Of a stretch of DNA of 64,000 nt, positions 46,401-60,400 are shown one piece after another (position 1 is the stretch's first letter; the number at the start of each line of letters is the position of its first letter). The position numbers and the translations under genes are program-made. This DNA is from Cardiocondyla obscurior. Taxonomy: Eukaryota; Arthropoda; Insecta; Hymenoptera; Formicidae. A model generated the notes under the pieces. That model did not search any database. It saw only the letters and a list, made by a program, of their open reading frames with translations, and was not told the origin of the DNA. The stretch lies in the NCBI RefSeq assembly GCF_019399895.1, contig NC_091864.1:2768001-2832000 (forward strand), read 5' to 3'.

Positions 46401-49400
46401 TTACGCGAATACGCGCTGGCGCAGTATACATCGTTAAACCGTGTTTTCGCAGGCTGCGTTACATAGAAACGCGGGTTTCCCTTCGCGCCGTGAAAAAGGG
46501 AGGTTTGCTCGGATTAAATAGAGGGTCGTGAAAGCAGGGCCACCCTATAGATCGCGGCGCGGGCGAACAAAGCGGTATTATACGCATATTTCATCATGAT
46601 AAAGACATCTCGCGCCCGAAGGGTGCGTACAGCCCAAATTTTTCCAAGTTATTGAATTTATCACAGGAATAAAGCGTGATTAATACTTAGTATATGCACA
46701 CTCGGGGCCACTTTCAATAATAACTCGAAATCAATTTCGCGTCAGTTCTTATTTAGTCTCGTCATTTTATCTTCGTCGCGACTTTAAACCGGGCACTTAA
46801 TTAGAAAAAAAAAAATTATAATAATAATAGGTTTATTCTTGCGATATTATTGATTAGTTAATTTTCAAGCTTTTATATAATATATTTGTTTTTTTAATAA
46901 TTCATTTTAACGTTTCTTAATTTATCCCGTTCGGTCGAACCGCGCATTCGAATATACGCATCAGAGAAGCAGGTGGTTGTGCGCTATTCGTATGCAGTCT
47001 TTCTTAAATCGATGCGTAAAAATATAAAACTGAGAGAACTTAAAAGATTCAGAATGCGGACTTTTCTTTGATTTTAAATGTCGTCGCGAATCCATGTATT
47101 CTTTAAAACCAATGATCATTAATCAATCTTAAACAAACGTGAAGCATAATCCGTCATCTACAGGGTTATTAATTATTTCTGCCGTCTGCTCGTTTTCATC
47201 TACCCCCTTCCTCTTTCCTCCTCTTTGTCCCTCACGCGGGCCAGTTGTTTTAAACAAATTATTACGATTAATATTCAATTAAACACGGCTCGATAATGCT
47301 CGTGGAAAAAACTAAAATAACGCTTTAAAACAGCTAAATGTGATTTGCCGCGGTTTATAAGATTTATTACTTGATGTTACAATCAGATTAAACGACGTCG
47401 ACGTCATTATTCGCGTTGGCAAGCTCATATTTATCGAGAACCGCTCGCGCGAGGGAATGATAAATTTTCATGAAAATTGCTGCCAAGGCTCATGAACATA
47501 TAATTTCCCCGTATCCCTCTCGACAAATTTTTGATTACTCGTCTACCGTAGTATCATTAGTTACGACGTGAAAGATTTAGGGAACCACCTTTCTGCAGTG
47601 GGGTAGGTAATCAGACCGGCGGGGGGGAGGGGGAAGTAATGAAAGTAAAAATGATATAATTATAAAAAGCGACGGTGAATAAAGATATCGCCGCATCGTG
47701 CTTTGTTACTGGTACTTGATTATCGGGAGCAAATTTTATTTCACGAGAAAGTGGAAGCGATCGGAAGGAGCGAGAAAGATTAAACGATACGGGCGAGAGA
47801 TTTGAGATAAAAAAAAAAAAGGAAAGAAAAAGAAAATAAAATAAAATAAAGAAAAAGGAAAAGCGAGACGGCCGCGCACCAGGGAGGCATTGAACGTAAA
47901 CTGCGGAGCGCAGCTCGTGCGTGAGCGACGTAATAACGTTTTGGGAGATGGGGGATGAGGGCGATTCGACGAGAGATGGAGACGATAGCGGCGGCGAACG
48001 TAATGAGGATGCGACGAGGCAAGAGGCAATATAGGCGGGTGCGCCGGTCGGGGAGGAACGGAATCGCTTCCGGTGGAGATATCGGGGAGGTAGGATGACG
48101 GCGGGCGCAGGGCTTACAAAGGGGAAACGAAGACGAAGGTGCGTGGCGAAGGTAGAGATACAGTGAGAAGAAGGACGAGAACGTTCCGGGTTCTTCGGAG
48201 CGGCTGCCGCACAATCGATCATTACGTTAAGGCTCACTCAAAGCTCTTGACTGACCGGTCGCCGAATACCCCAGAGACGAGTGAGCTTCGACAAAGCTTC
48301 AAAGGAAGTGATACGCGGCAGGTGCGCGCTCTCCCGAATATAACGCGGTCATTACCGGGCGCGATCCGCGATTCCGACTTTACTGTAATCCTTAATCCGA
48401 CTCCTCGAGCTGAATGTACGTACTTTCGAAGCTCCCGCGAGTAGCGCTTGCTGGCATTGATAATCGTAGGGTTAGATTCACTGCGACCTTAATCCACGTA
48501 GAAGATACCTGGGAAACGATAATCCCAAGTATCGAGTAAATTATTTCTGCTGCTACTTTAAAAAAAAAAAATTAAAAAGAAAAATCTTCACGTTCAATAG
48601 CGAAATTATCAGCGAATTTAAGTTGATGTTCGGTCTTCTCTTGTTCGTCGTTGATCAAGTTTCGTATACTTGCGTCTTCTGATTGATAATATCGTTGGTA
48701 ATTAGAATTTTCTTTATTCGCTCTTTAAACGGTTCTATAGATATTAAATAAGAGTTTACTAAGTTGTTTGCAGAGAGAGACAGTTTACAATACTGACAGA
48801 TAAATAGAATAGGATTCTCTTTGCTCTGCATGCTCAAAGATATAAGATTGTTCCGACTCGATACAGATGCGTTATTGCACTATCACGACGTCGCAGGAAA
48901 GGGATTTCGAAGAAAATTGGAGATCTCGACACGCGGTAAAGCCAACAATAAGAATTGATCAAGAAAAATAACAGAGTAATAGTAGTAAAATAAACAATGT
49001 TTGTAATGGATTGTGAGAAAAGTTAAAAAAGTAGTCGAGATAGTCGTGCGAAAAGTCTTAAAAAAAAATTAAAGAAGAACATGAGAGAGAAAAAAAATTA
49101 AAGCTTTAATCAACCTCCGACTCTTTACTTGAGAAAAGTCATCATTTTTAAACGCGATAAAATGATATCTAGTCTGTTTTTTTTTTCTACCGTAGTGCAT
49201 CTGCGGTATACGCCTTTCTATCTTCTTCAGAGATCAAAATCGATCTTAGATATCGCGAGTATCACGTAGAGTATCTCTTGCCTTGGCAAGTGAAACGACG
49301 TGGGAATTTCATCTCGCAAAATTGAAATTTCTCTCGGCGAAAATGCAAATTGAAATTGTAAACCAAGTAAAGGCCGCAATTGACGATTGATTCTTGTGAA

Positions 49401-51010
49401 CATTACGTTCGTAAATATTACAAAAGTATTTATTATTGCTTTTAATTATTTTCTTTTTACACGAAGAGTTAAAATAGATACTGCAACATTTTTAGTGTCC
49501 TTTTTTCTCACGAGATTCAAGAGAAAAATTTGAAAAAAAAAGGAAAGAAGAATTTTAAGATTTTAAAAAGAAAGAATTTTTTAAAAAATTTGCCTGATGG
49601 AATTTTCACGGTAAACACGTGTTTTTATTAACACACATGGTTATTAATTATACTTGCACGATAAATATTAAATATCAAAGTCTCGGAGGACTTTTCCGAT
49701 AGTTTTTAATGTGTTTGAAAATTGTCAGCGTATACCGCAATAATGAACACCTGGTATGAGGATCTAAATGAGCTTTGAATGCTCGTATTGAGGTTGGTTT
49801 GTTTCACCACTCATGTTTCCTACTCCGAGATACCCTTGATATCATACTTGAGCACTTAGCCGAAATACTCGATTATTGGAACTGCTCTGTTTGTGCTTCT
49901 ATTAGCTGGTGCAGCAGCGAGCCACTTCCGGCTTTACGTCATTGCGCAATTTATCGCGTACCCATTTACGATTATCCTGCGGTAAAAGATTATTATTCTA
50001 TTTTTATTTAACATTAATCACGAGGTTATATCAACGCCGACGTCACCGCGGAAGAAGGGGTAGGTGGACGGATTGATAACTGACCAGTCGTCGTTTCATT
50101 AAAAAGCGTGAGGTTTTCTTTTATCGCATCACTCATCGAAGGCGATGTGATTTTTCGCGCGCTCCACATGCATTTTCCCTCTGTGCTAGGCGCAAAAATA
50201 GTCGGGCACCGACACCGGGTTGTAAATTAAATAAGAGCACTTTCGCCGGCGGTCGCGCTCTCGAGCTCTCGGGGAACGAAAATATTCGACATTTCCGTCA
50301 ATCTCAATTTATCCGGCGGCTTCGGTCTCCCGGATTCGTACATCCAATTTTCCTCGCATCCGCCGATGGCCGCCGCCGCCTTCGGGGAAAACACGGTCGG
50401 GTTCGAGCGATCGTTTCACGGTGAAATTCACAAGAAAATTCGCGAGCGCGGCCCATCGCGGGATCTCGCGAAACCGCGCCTCTTCCAAATCTGTTTGCCA
50501 TTCCCTCCCACTCTCCCTCTCGTTCTCGTATAAAATATGAAAAATTTATTCTACTAAGGGGCGATGTTAGGCGCGAACGGCAGGAACTTTTAATTAATCC
50601 CATTTAATGTGGGTGTTTGCTCTGACGATAATCCGGATTTTATCTTTCTCCTCGTATTCTAAAGTCGCTCGAGTCAATAGCCGTCTCGACAACGAGAGAT
50701 ATCCCGGTAAAAAAATTTTTCTAAACACACGAATTATCTGCTGAGACGCTTATAATAGATAAAAAAATTAAATTAAATTAAATTAAAAAAAAAAATACAA
50801 TTACTCGAATCAACTCAGCAGTGAATCAGTTACGAGTCGTTTAATCATCAGATCGATCACTCTATCATTGTATATCCGATGTGTTTGCTGGCCGACGCAG
50901 ACATATTTCTCGCGTAATATGTCCCGCGTCGTTCGCCGCAAGCAGAACGCGATTTCGGGCGTATATATCGCGCAAGAAGCGCAGAGAGCGTAGAGTACAT
51001 TTATGAATAA
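43433..51010. other. Gene desert, no recognised gene
   Basis: Mixed CpG-rich and AT-rich non-coding sequence. Noted features: ACGTT-type short repeat near 45258-45273, a pyrimidine tract at about 45690-45745, and a purine tract at about 47805-47865 whose complement creates low-complexity Phe-rich minus-strand ORFs. ORFs at 44595-45077 and 47611-48237 are not supported. Confidence 0.55.
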
Positions 51011-51047
51011 TATATATCGATACCCGAGGGGAGATTAATTCAGTCGC
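51011..51047 (+). promoter_or_regulatory. Candidate TATA + initiator core promoter
   Basis: TATATA at 51011-51016 is followed by TCAGTC at 51040-51045, an arthropod initiator. With its A (51042) as +1 the TATA box starts at -31, the canonical distance. No downstream promoter element was found at +28. No coding exon with a clear donor follows closely, so if real it would make a non-coding first exon or an RNA. Two short motifs at the right spacing can also arise by chance in 64 kb. Confidence 0.3.
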
Positions 51048-54000
51048 TCCATCGTTCGTAGCTAACAGATCAAATCGGACGACAGTACCGTGTCATTGGC
51101 TCATTTCCATTACGGGATCATGGCTCTCGTACGTCGTATACCGCCGTTCTGGCGGTCTCTAGCTATAAATAAATGATAATACCATTGCATTTTCTTACTT
51201 TCAACCCGAGCTGCCGCTTGCGTTATTTCCTTTTTATTTTATTATCAACGAGAATTACTAGCTGCCGGTTTTTATCCGCGATCTCGCATCTCGGATGCTT
51301 CTCCTTCGCATTATATCGTAGCCTCGGGTAGCAGAACGCGTAAACGTGAGGAACAGAAGAGACTGCGAAGTCTACCGCGTATATCGACGTCGGGTCGAGC
51401 TGCTAGGGTTAGTCTGGCACGTAATTTTGTTAATATAATGTAATTATTGCCGGCTGCTTGATTAGTTCGGGTCAGGCAGGGCGCGAAGGATAGCGACGAC
51501 GATGTTCTCGACATCCCGGCACTCAGCTCGTAGCGTCTCGTGTTTATTGCATTTGCGGTAATGTTTGCGATGCGCGTCTCCCCCTTTTTTTTTTTTCTTC
51601 TCCTCGCAGGATTCTTTAAATTTATTCAAAAGTTATGTTTTCTTTAGCCGGCTGATTTTATTGCGCAACGCGATTCGATTATCGGTGGAATATCGGGATT
51701 ATTAAAAAGAAAAGTTCTTTATATTTTTTTGTCTGCAAAAAAAAAAAAAAGAAAGTAAGTAGAAGTGAAACGTAAGAGAGAAAGGTGGAAAAGTCTCATT
51801 GAGATAAAATGACGTAGTATCTTAAGAAGAAAAACGACTTTGAAAAAGCGGGGAAAAAGAAAGCGTCTTTTTAAGAGACGTATAAATGCAAAAATGCTTC
51901 TTTCTGCTTCACTGAAGCAGCCCGGAGGTGAAGCGAGATAAAGAACGTTGTAACGAAGAAGTCATTAATTAGACGCGCAATGCTTACGTAACGTTCGCAG
52001 TACCTGAAAATACTTACGTTATTACGCGCTTCTACTTTATTCGCGAAACGTTTAGGCGGGGGACGTTCGTCCTGTTTAAAGGTTCTTTACGATTCCGTTC
52101 TTCGCGCGCTCGATATAACTGGCACGCTCGCAGATAATAGCTGCTGTGAATATGCCGCCGGTGTATAGGCCGAAATACACGGGCAGGATCAGATACGCGC
52201 CTATCTCCCGTGGCATTTCCCGGGAATATATTATATAGATTCGTCGAAAGTATATCGCAGGCGGCAGACGCGGTAGGTTCTCGTCGCGTCGGCCATTCAA
52301 CGCGCCCTGTATTAGACATTATCGTTCACAAAAGGAGTCGTATCGGTGCCCGGTGTGCCGTACTTACCGCGACCGGCGGAACCCAGCATCCCATCTTGCG
52401 CCGCGTGCATTGTAAATCTCCCCTTCTCGCGGTGGGGGGAACGTCCCCCGCGTTATCAATCCGGTGAGACGGAGATCCCACTTGCCGCGCGAATATGTCT
52501 AAGTCGACAATAATTCAATCCCGGAGGGCGGCGGTATGCAAACGAGACCCGCGGCGATCACAATCGACGATGAGAGCTAGTAGAGCACAGGGGGAGGGTA
52601 GCAAGAGGGGGAGGAGGAGGGAGGGAAGATCTACCGAGCTACCGGTGCTTCGGTATCAGAAATCGTGCTCTTTGCAAAGCAAACGAACGCCGGTGCTGCA
52701 CGTTAATCTCTCTCTCTCACGTCGGTGACCCAATTGTAGGTTTATTCGATCTCATCCACCTTGTGTAATTCAATTTGCTTTCGAAAATCATCCCGCTCGC
52801 CCCGTTCATGCTTGCCGATTCGGAATTAATTAATTAACGCCCTCCCACCTTCTCGGACGTTAGAAAATACGCAACGGCGATCCTCCAATATTACGTCAGG
52901 GGAGCTGACCCGATTTTTCGCGACGGTCGAGAAGAACGTGCCCGGTGCTCTCTGTAGCGATTAATTATTTATCCGCGGGAGAAATTAAATTCGCGGACAT
53001 CGCGATGATTAAACCGACGCCGTGTTGTTACAGCAGAAAATTTTCCCAGTAACATATATATCAATTATTTAAGAGACAAGAATATTATTTGCCAAGTTTC
53101 CGCTGTCGTGCAACTTTTTTGTTACGATTAAATATTTTATTTTACCTCGTGCGATTCTCGACGTAAAAACGAATACACGTGTAACGCAAACGCGATATAT
53201 CCAACAGAGGATTTATCTGGACCTCGTTCTTGATCTCTCAGCGATACCAATCCGCAAATCCCATCGGGACCAAAATCCGTTATTAGCGTTAGATCGCCTA
53301 ATGGCGCGTATGATTGCGTCCACGGCAGCGCGAAACCGAGGTCCCTTCTACCGGAAGTAGAAGCGTGGCGTGGAGGATTTTACGGTGAGCTGGTAAGCGA
53401 GCATGTCGACGCGAAAGCTGCGATCGCAAATAAACCCGGAGGATGTTTCGCAAACGCGTCACGCATCTCGGCCGACATTCGCGCTCCTCTTCCTCCCTTC
53501 TCCTTCCCCCGGAAATGTAACTGTCTCGTAAATCGTTCTTCGGAAATCGTAAAGATCGATTATCACCCTCCGAGCGTCTATAAGGCGATGAGGCAACATC
53601 TCGCCGCTCGCTTTAAGGGCATACGCGCGAATGCAGAGCGAGCGGGGCACGTGCCGCTATCGTTATCGCGCGCGGACGTCATCCTCGATATCGAATAGGC
53701 ATTAAATATTCGACGCTGGATATTGCGCCGTGCAACCGAGGGATATCGCCATCCTCCCCTCCCCCCAGACGGAATTATTCCTTGCGATTATGCTCTTTTA
53801 GTCGCACGCGATCGCGCCGCTCTGATACCGACCGAAATAAAATTATGGATTTTAGAATTCGGGGCTTTAGAATCTTAACGCTGTACTCCCATATCCCTCG
53901 CCGGGCGTCGAATTATTTTCTCCGAAGCGTTCTCGGTCGGGATAGAAAAAATTGATGGTTGAAAAAAAGAAAAAAAATAGCTCCCGGGAACGAGGGGATT

Positions 54001-56476
54001 TTCACGATAAACGGAATTAAGTACGGCACTGTAACTTCGGCAATCTGGGGTGGAGCGAGACGAATGGCGATGGCAATAAGCCGAAATCGTTTACCATTAG
54101 GAACTTTGATCTGACGGACTTTTGTTGAGCGCGACGAGAGATCCCGCGGAAAGATCTCTCGCTTATAAGGAAGCGAGACGTCGGGGGCAACTTCTGTCTC
54201 GACTTAATATCGTTTACGTTACTCTTAATTGAATCTTGCGCAGGGAATAAATAAATTGGCGAATAGAGATGAGAACGAACTGAGCGATTAAGAAACAGTT
54301 CGGACGCAAATAAGAGCGGAATTGTATGTCGCAACATCGATAAATTTCGATGCCGGTACTTAGGTAGTAGTTTTCTGCGCGCAAACGCAGGTGCGCCGCA
54401 GTAGTTTTGTCGTTCATCTAAAAGTAAATGGAGGAATTTGAAATTCTCATAAAACTTGCGACTCGCGCGAATGATATACCTTTCGATTTCAAGTTTTGAT
54501 TGTCGTCGTCGCTTCCGGCTTCCGGGTAGCGGCGGTGGAAAGGCGTCGCGACGGAAGAGATTTATCACGATTAAACGAACGGGAAAGTTTCGAAAGGGCG
54601 CTGGATGAGAACCGAGGGCCGAAGGAAATGCATGGGCAATTTTCTCGTTTCGGTAGTACGATGCCAGCTGCACAGACATCGCATTACGGATTTCGATTTC
54701 GCCGTACAAAAGTACAACGCAATATTAAATATTACGAAGGCAAGTTCTATTCGCTTCTAGTTCAACGAAATCGTCCCACGCTTTTGCTAATTAAAGAGGG
54801 TGGGGGGGGGAAAGAAAAGAAAAAATCGTAATTGTAAAAATTGCAAGATGTAAAAAATGGTTAAACGGTTCAAAGGTCGCGCGTTCTGTTTCCGCTGCGT
54901 TTTTACTCGACAAAAATCGCGGTTGCTCGTATTACTCCAATGAACAGGGTTTCTCGTAGAAAGTTACGGATGGAATATTTCTCGCCCTCTTATCTGCTGT
55001 CATTTCTCTCCCTCGCCTCTCTTTTTACGTCTGTTTACGCACCGTGCATTCTCTTTGAGTAATATAGCGGCGCTCGAGCACCATCATGTAAAAATGTAGA
55101 CAGACGTGTATAAGAATTCTGATGTTACGTCTCGCCGACATCCGAGTGTAGTATTTTCCTGCTTCCTGCGTGAGATCTTGAGTACAAGATTGCTACATAC
55201 GTGGCACATAGAGAACAAAAGTAAATAAATAAAAAACGAATAAAAAAAACCCGACGCAGCGTTACTTTATTTTTACAATTTGACAGAAGTAGAATTTAAT
55301 AAATAATTTTAACTACTTATTCTTGAAAATTTATATTTTTTAAATTCCGATTTATGCGATAGAAAGTTTTGTGTTTTAAAGATGATCATCCTCAAACGAA
55401 TTAATTGATAGAAAAGCATTACGTGAACACTTAATAAGTTTTCTCATTTCTTTTTTTTTTTATTTTTTTTTTCACAAAACAACAGAGTCGGGATAGGATC
55501 GTTAAAGTCGAATAATAGTTCCGGTTTCTTTTAGACAGTTTACCAGACTTGCACGCTTTTATCGGTTTGAACACAGTGTAATCGTTAACAGGTTCGCAGA
55601 CGCGCGCTTCACCCGTCGTAACTTTTTTATAATCGCCGTCACGTTAGACGCGACGAATCCTGCCGGCAAAGACAGCGTCGAATTCGCGTCGCGAGGGTAG
55701 GAAGGGGGTGAGAGCGAGCCGGTGACAAAGGACCGTAAAGCACGGAGCTCCGACTCGCGACGCGGGGGTGAAAACGTCGGGAGAGTTGGCGGAGATACCG
55801 GCGCGTACGAGAAGAGTGACAGTCGTAACGAGACGAGGGATTACTCGCAGCTAAAACTCGCCAGTCACGCGTCGATCGCGACAAAACGTTACTTAAACAT
55901 TCTCCTTTTAATTAGCTTCTAAATTAATGGCGAGAGGTAAGAGCGATGCGCGAAAATATTCCCAGCCACCCGAAACGACGAAACTGGAAATAATTTATCG
56001 CACGTTTTATTCCGTCCCAATGGAATTGCGTGGGGTCCGCGCCCTGTAGTGCAAACACGCGGAGTGGACGAAGCCGAAGGGGGGAAAAGGAAAGGGGTAA
56101 TAATACAAGCTGTTACGCGTGTTACCCTTAACCAAGATTGATGTTATTTGCATAAATTACGTTTCGAAAAGTAGCCATCGATTTTGGTTGGAAAATAATT
56201 TGCCGTGACTTTAAATCCACCCCGTCGAAAATTAGTACCGCTCCGCCGAGCGCGGGTGAAGCGGGGGGGGGAGTAAGAGGGAACGGCCAGACGCCCTTCG
56301 GCTCTCGCCACCCCGTTCGCGGCTCGTGGGACATAGCCGTCAGCCGGCGTAGGCGTTTGCACGGCCTATACTACTTGGCGAGGCCCCGAGTCTTTAGGGC
56401 TGAGGCTGTGTCTCCGTGGCTGCGGAAATGGATGGGAGCGAGCGGGTGGAAAACGCAAAGGCGAGAAAGGGAGAGA

Positions 56477-56520
56477 ACGAGGGAGATTGAGAGAGAGAGA
56501 GAGAAAGAAAGAGAGAGGGT
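56477..56520. repeat. GA-rich microsatellite
   Basis: Imperfect (GA)n with GAAA interruptions. Confidence 0.85.
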
Positions 56521-57452
56521 GAAAGAGAATGCGTGGGATCCTAGTCGACGCGAGCACACAGACGAGGCGAAGGTGAATCGAGTCGGCTCGGTCGATATCC
56601 AAGGCTACGCGTCTTCAAGGCGACCTACTGATGCACGGGAGTGACGCCGTTCTCGTTAGCGATCGACAATGAGCCGGCTTTTTCGAAAGGGATCCTTTGA
56701 AGGCTCCGCATTAATTCGGCACGGAACGCGCTCGCGTCGAATTCTCCACCGATCCACGAACGAACCCACTGAATTTTCGAATCTAAGAAACTATGCGAAT
56801 AGCGGTTCGGCTTTAATGATAATTAATTTGATTTGGAACGCAATCGGTAAATTGAAAGCAATATTATTTCAACAATAGATCTCGCTCTCGTACTTCTCGT
56901 TCGTAATACATTATACATTAGTTACGTCCGCATAAAGGACGAGAATCCTTATCATTCGTTATCCTCCCGCTTCCCGTCTCTTCTGAATCCACGATAAGGA
57001 CCGGTCGACGTGTAAGAATTTTCCGCGCATCTCCCAACACCGTCGGGCTTATGAACTCGTTGACCCTGAAAGACCTTGCCCTTGTGGTTCCTAGAGAAGC
57101 TATGGCTGCCAGCTGCTCGTAAATTCTATATTTTATGATGTTTCTTCCATGAAATGATGATCTCGTTGAACGACGCGCCGCGCTTTATATTTCGCGCCGA
57201 TAATAACGCTATCGGCGTTGAACGCATAAAGACGTTTATACGTCAGGTGCACTCAATTCCTGTCACGCTGTCGTAAATCGACGGAGGCGATAGAGAAGTC
57301 TTTCGACATTAAACTTTGTTGCAAAAGAATTCGATTTTAATTTGATTTTTTTTAAGAGATACGTACGCCTTATTAATCGCCGCATTTAAATTATATTTAA
57401 TAATTTTATGGGAGGGTAAAATTTGATATTTAACATTGATAAAATATTCCTT

Positions 57453-57469
57453 TGTGTGTGTGTGTGTGT
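57453..57469. repeat. (TG)8 microsatellite
   Basis: Uninterrupted TG dinucleotides within AT-rich sequence. Confidence 0.9.
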
Positions 57470-60400
57470 TAGATAAAATAATTTCGTAGAAGCAAAGGAG
57501 CTTTGTGATGCTGAAGCAATTTGCAAGCCGCCGCGATTCGATATAGCGACGTTGGGCAGCTTTGCTTTATCCATTCTGTTTCGAATCAGAAAAGCGTCCT
57601 CCTCAGCATCTTGCTGACGAGGCGTCTTCCGCCGCAGATCTTGAGCACCGTAGTCGCACGTTAATGATTTTCGATGCTCGTCCGAAAAAAAAAAAAGAAA
57701 AAAGAAAAGGAATAAATATTTAAAAGTCCACGAGATCTTTTCTTGCCGGTACTTAAAGTATTTGAGGTACGATAAACGGAGTATTTTCGATATAATAAAA
57801 CGGTACAGGCTTTGAAGGTAAAATGCTCGTCTTTTCCCCCAACTTTAAAGTTGGAAATCAGAAATATTGTAACGTTGTAACGGCGCGGAACTTCCCGAGC
57901 TCCGGCGAATAATCCCGCGGCGCGTTTACGAATCCGATAGATTTCGCACGGCGAGCTCGTGATTATACGTTACAAGGACACGAGCATAAATTCCAATTAC
58001 ACCCTGTAACTTCCGGGGAGCGGGGAATTTAATCACTATTGATCGCGGCACGTCGCGTCGGTGCGAAAGAGGCCGGGCGGCGGAGTTTTTATCCCAGGCC
58101 GCCGCATTATATTATATAATCGAGGGGGCTCGTAAAAACGCGGCCGCCAAATTGCTTTCACTCCCGGGGATAGAGGTGGGATTAATAAACGCTCCCGTTT
58201 AACGGGAATAACGCCGGGCGGAATAGGTGTGGGCGCAGCGCCGAAAATCGCATCCGCGCGTGGCGCCAGCGAAAAGAACGAATCGGGAGGGAAAAGAACA
58301 GTCCGCGAGCTCGCCGAGTGGACGACCGCTGTCAACAAGCTGCGGAGCTTGCTCCATTGTCCGAGTGCCGTTAGATAACGGTGATTAGCGCGCGTTCCTC
58401 TTTCTCTCGCCGACGCCGTGAACGGCGGCGTTTATACATCGCGCGGCGATACTCCTCCCCGAGAGCGTTTCATTATCGTTTTTATTCCGCCACGACTTCC
58501 GGCGAATTTGAAAAGTCATCAGGATAACAGCGGAAGGCGAAGTTTGCGATTGTTATAGGAACGAAAGGGGGCCACGGAAAGAAGCACGTTATGTAGAATT
58601 GTTATGAAAGGAGGGAAATTAATAAAAAAAAAAAAAGCCACGCGGCAGCTCCGAGTTATAAAGCGATAAAATATTTAAAGCGCTATATTTCTTTCAATGT
58701 GTTGTAATAATTAATTTACGTAAAGTCGCGAGAAACGGCTGTATTGTGCGGTCCCATTAACCCGGGCTGTTATTCGATTTAGCATTAGAAGAAAATAGTG
58801 AAAATAAAAGGTAATGGATCTCTTTCTTCTTCGCTGCCGCGCGCAGTCGTGTTTGTGGCACAATAACCGAAGCGGAGTAAGGAGAATTTACTTTTTGCCG
58901 CGCTGCTCGCCCGCGAAGAACGAATCTGGAACAAATAAATCTGTATTAGTGCTTGATGCTCGCCGCATGTTTTCGTACACTTTGAATATATAGATTTTAG
59001 CAGCGATGTACGAAGCGTGAACAATGGCTTAACAGAAGTAGAACTAGCAGCCTTAATTAAGCAATCGTTAATATTCGTATAAAGTATACTCGTTTTATTT
59101 CCGGCACGAGTATATGCCGTTTGAAACGTTTCGTTCGCCCGCGAGCTACAAATTACTGTCTCTATCATTTGAACTGCAAATTACCTTTTTTTTCCCCCGA
59201 AGTATAAGATTTTACAGAGTTAATTAAAGTATGTCGCCTCGAGATAAGCGTCGCTCGGAATAATTCTCGCCTGTTTACTTTTAAGCTGCCGCGATTTCTC
59301 CGCCTTTGGTTATGAATTACGAGGCGGGGACAAATTTCGCTCGTCTACGCGGCGCTGTATCGCGTCGACGTAAGTATATGTATATATATTCGGAAAGTAC
59401 GAAGAACAGCGACTTATAAGCGCGCGGTAGGTTCTATTCAGTTTTTACCAGGGGAATTTGAGTTACTCCCACAGCTCGTTAAGCGTTTCATTACGCCGTG
59501 AAAGCCAGCTACGCGACATCCCTCCCGCTACTAAAGACTCTTTAAAAACAAGAAAAATCCTGGTTGAAGCCCGCTTAGGCGCGTAATACTCGGTTAGAGT
59601 TTCTCGCGGAGGCTCTCGTCACGCGCTTAAGAAACTAGACGCTGGGTTAGGTCGGGTCGCGAGCACAGGCTGACTCACGAGACGCACGTTACGTCGAGAC
59701 GTCGATCGTAGTTGAAGAAAACGCTTTATCGCTTATCTCTTATCACATTTACAACATATTTTAACGAATACCTCATCAAAATAACACTCCGCTGCGTCTT
59801 CATTCCAACGAAAAATATCTCTGTTTCTCTAGCCGTAAATATGCAAGTAATCCGTCGTAACGTTGGCTTTTGTGGGATTTGTATTTGAATTTTCAGACCT
59901 ATTCTTTCACTTATTCATTAATTGTCCGACAAATGAACTTCCTTCTTTTCCGTACATCATACGGAATAAGGCGGCGGATTTACCGCACACTTGAGAAAAA
60001 TCCCAGCGCTCTAATGAGCACTTAATAAGGCGCACGCAACGAAAGTTTCCGACGCAACGTCGAGCTTAGACTCGCACCGGCTAACGATAATGCATCTAAG
60101 ATGCTATAATGAGTGCCTCGCCGTTGTATCCTATAAAGTTTTATGTCTATAAGATTGAATTTCACGCGCGCGTAAAACGCGCGAGTTACATCAATCTCGG
60201 CGCAACACGTCCCGGCGCGATATACATAAACCGGTCATTTATACCGTAACGAAGCGAATCGCGTTAGCGCTCTCGCAATTTATGGCGCCTGGAGCTTTGA
60301 AAAAGCGCCCCTTCTCCCCTCCGCGCGTTTCTCGGAGGTGCGATAAATTACGGGTCGCGATAAGCCGCGCGACCGACGATTTTTCGATACGCGGGACAGG

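Noticed and set aside
47611..48237. 208-aa minus-strand ORF rich in Phe, Leu and Ser
   Set aside because: Its central part is the complement of a purine tract, so the protein is a low-complexity artefact.
54017..54709. 230-aa minus-strand ORF
   Set aside because: No domain, signal or family resemblance, in CpG-rich sequence where stops are scarce. Treated as chance.
59415..59443. TATAAG followed by TCAGTT as a core promoter
   Set aside because: The TATA-to-initiator distance is about 25 bp, shorter than the usual 28-33 bp.
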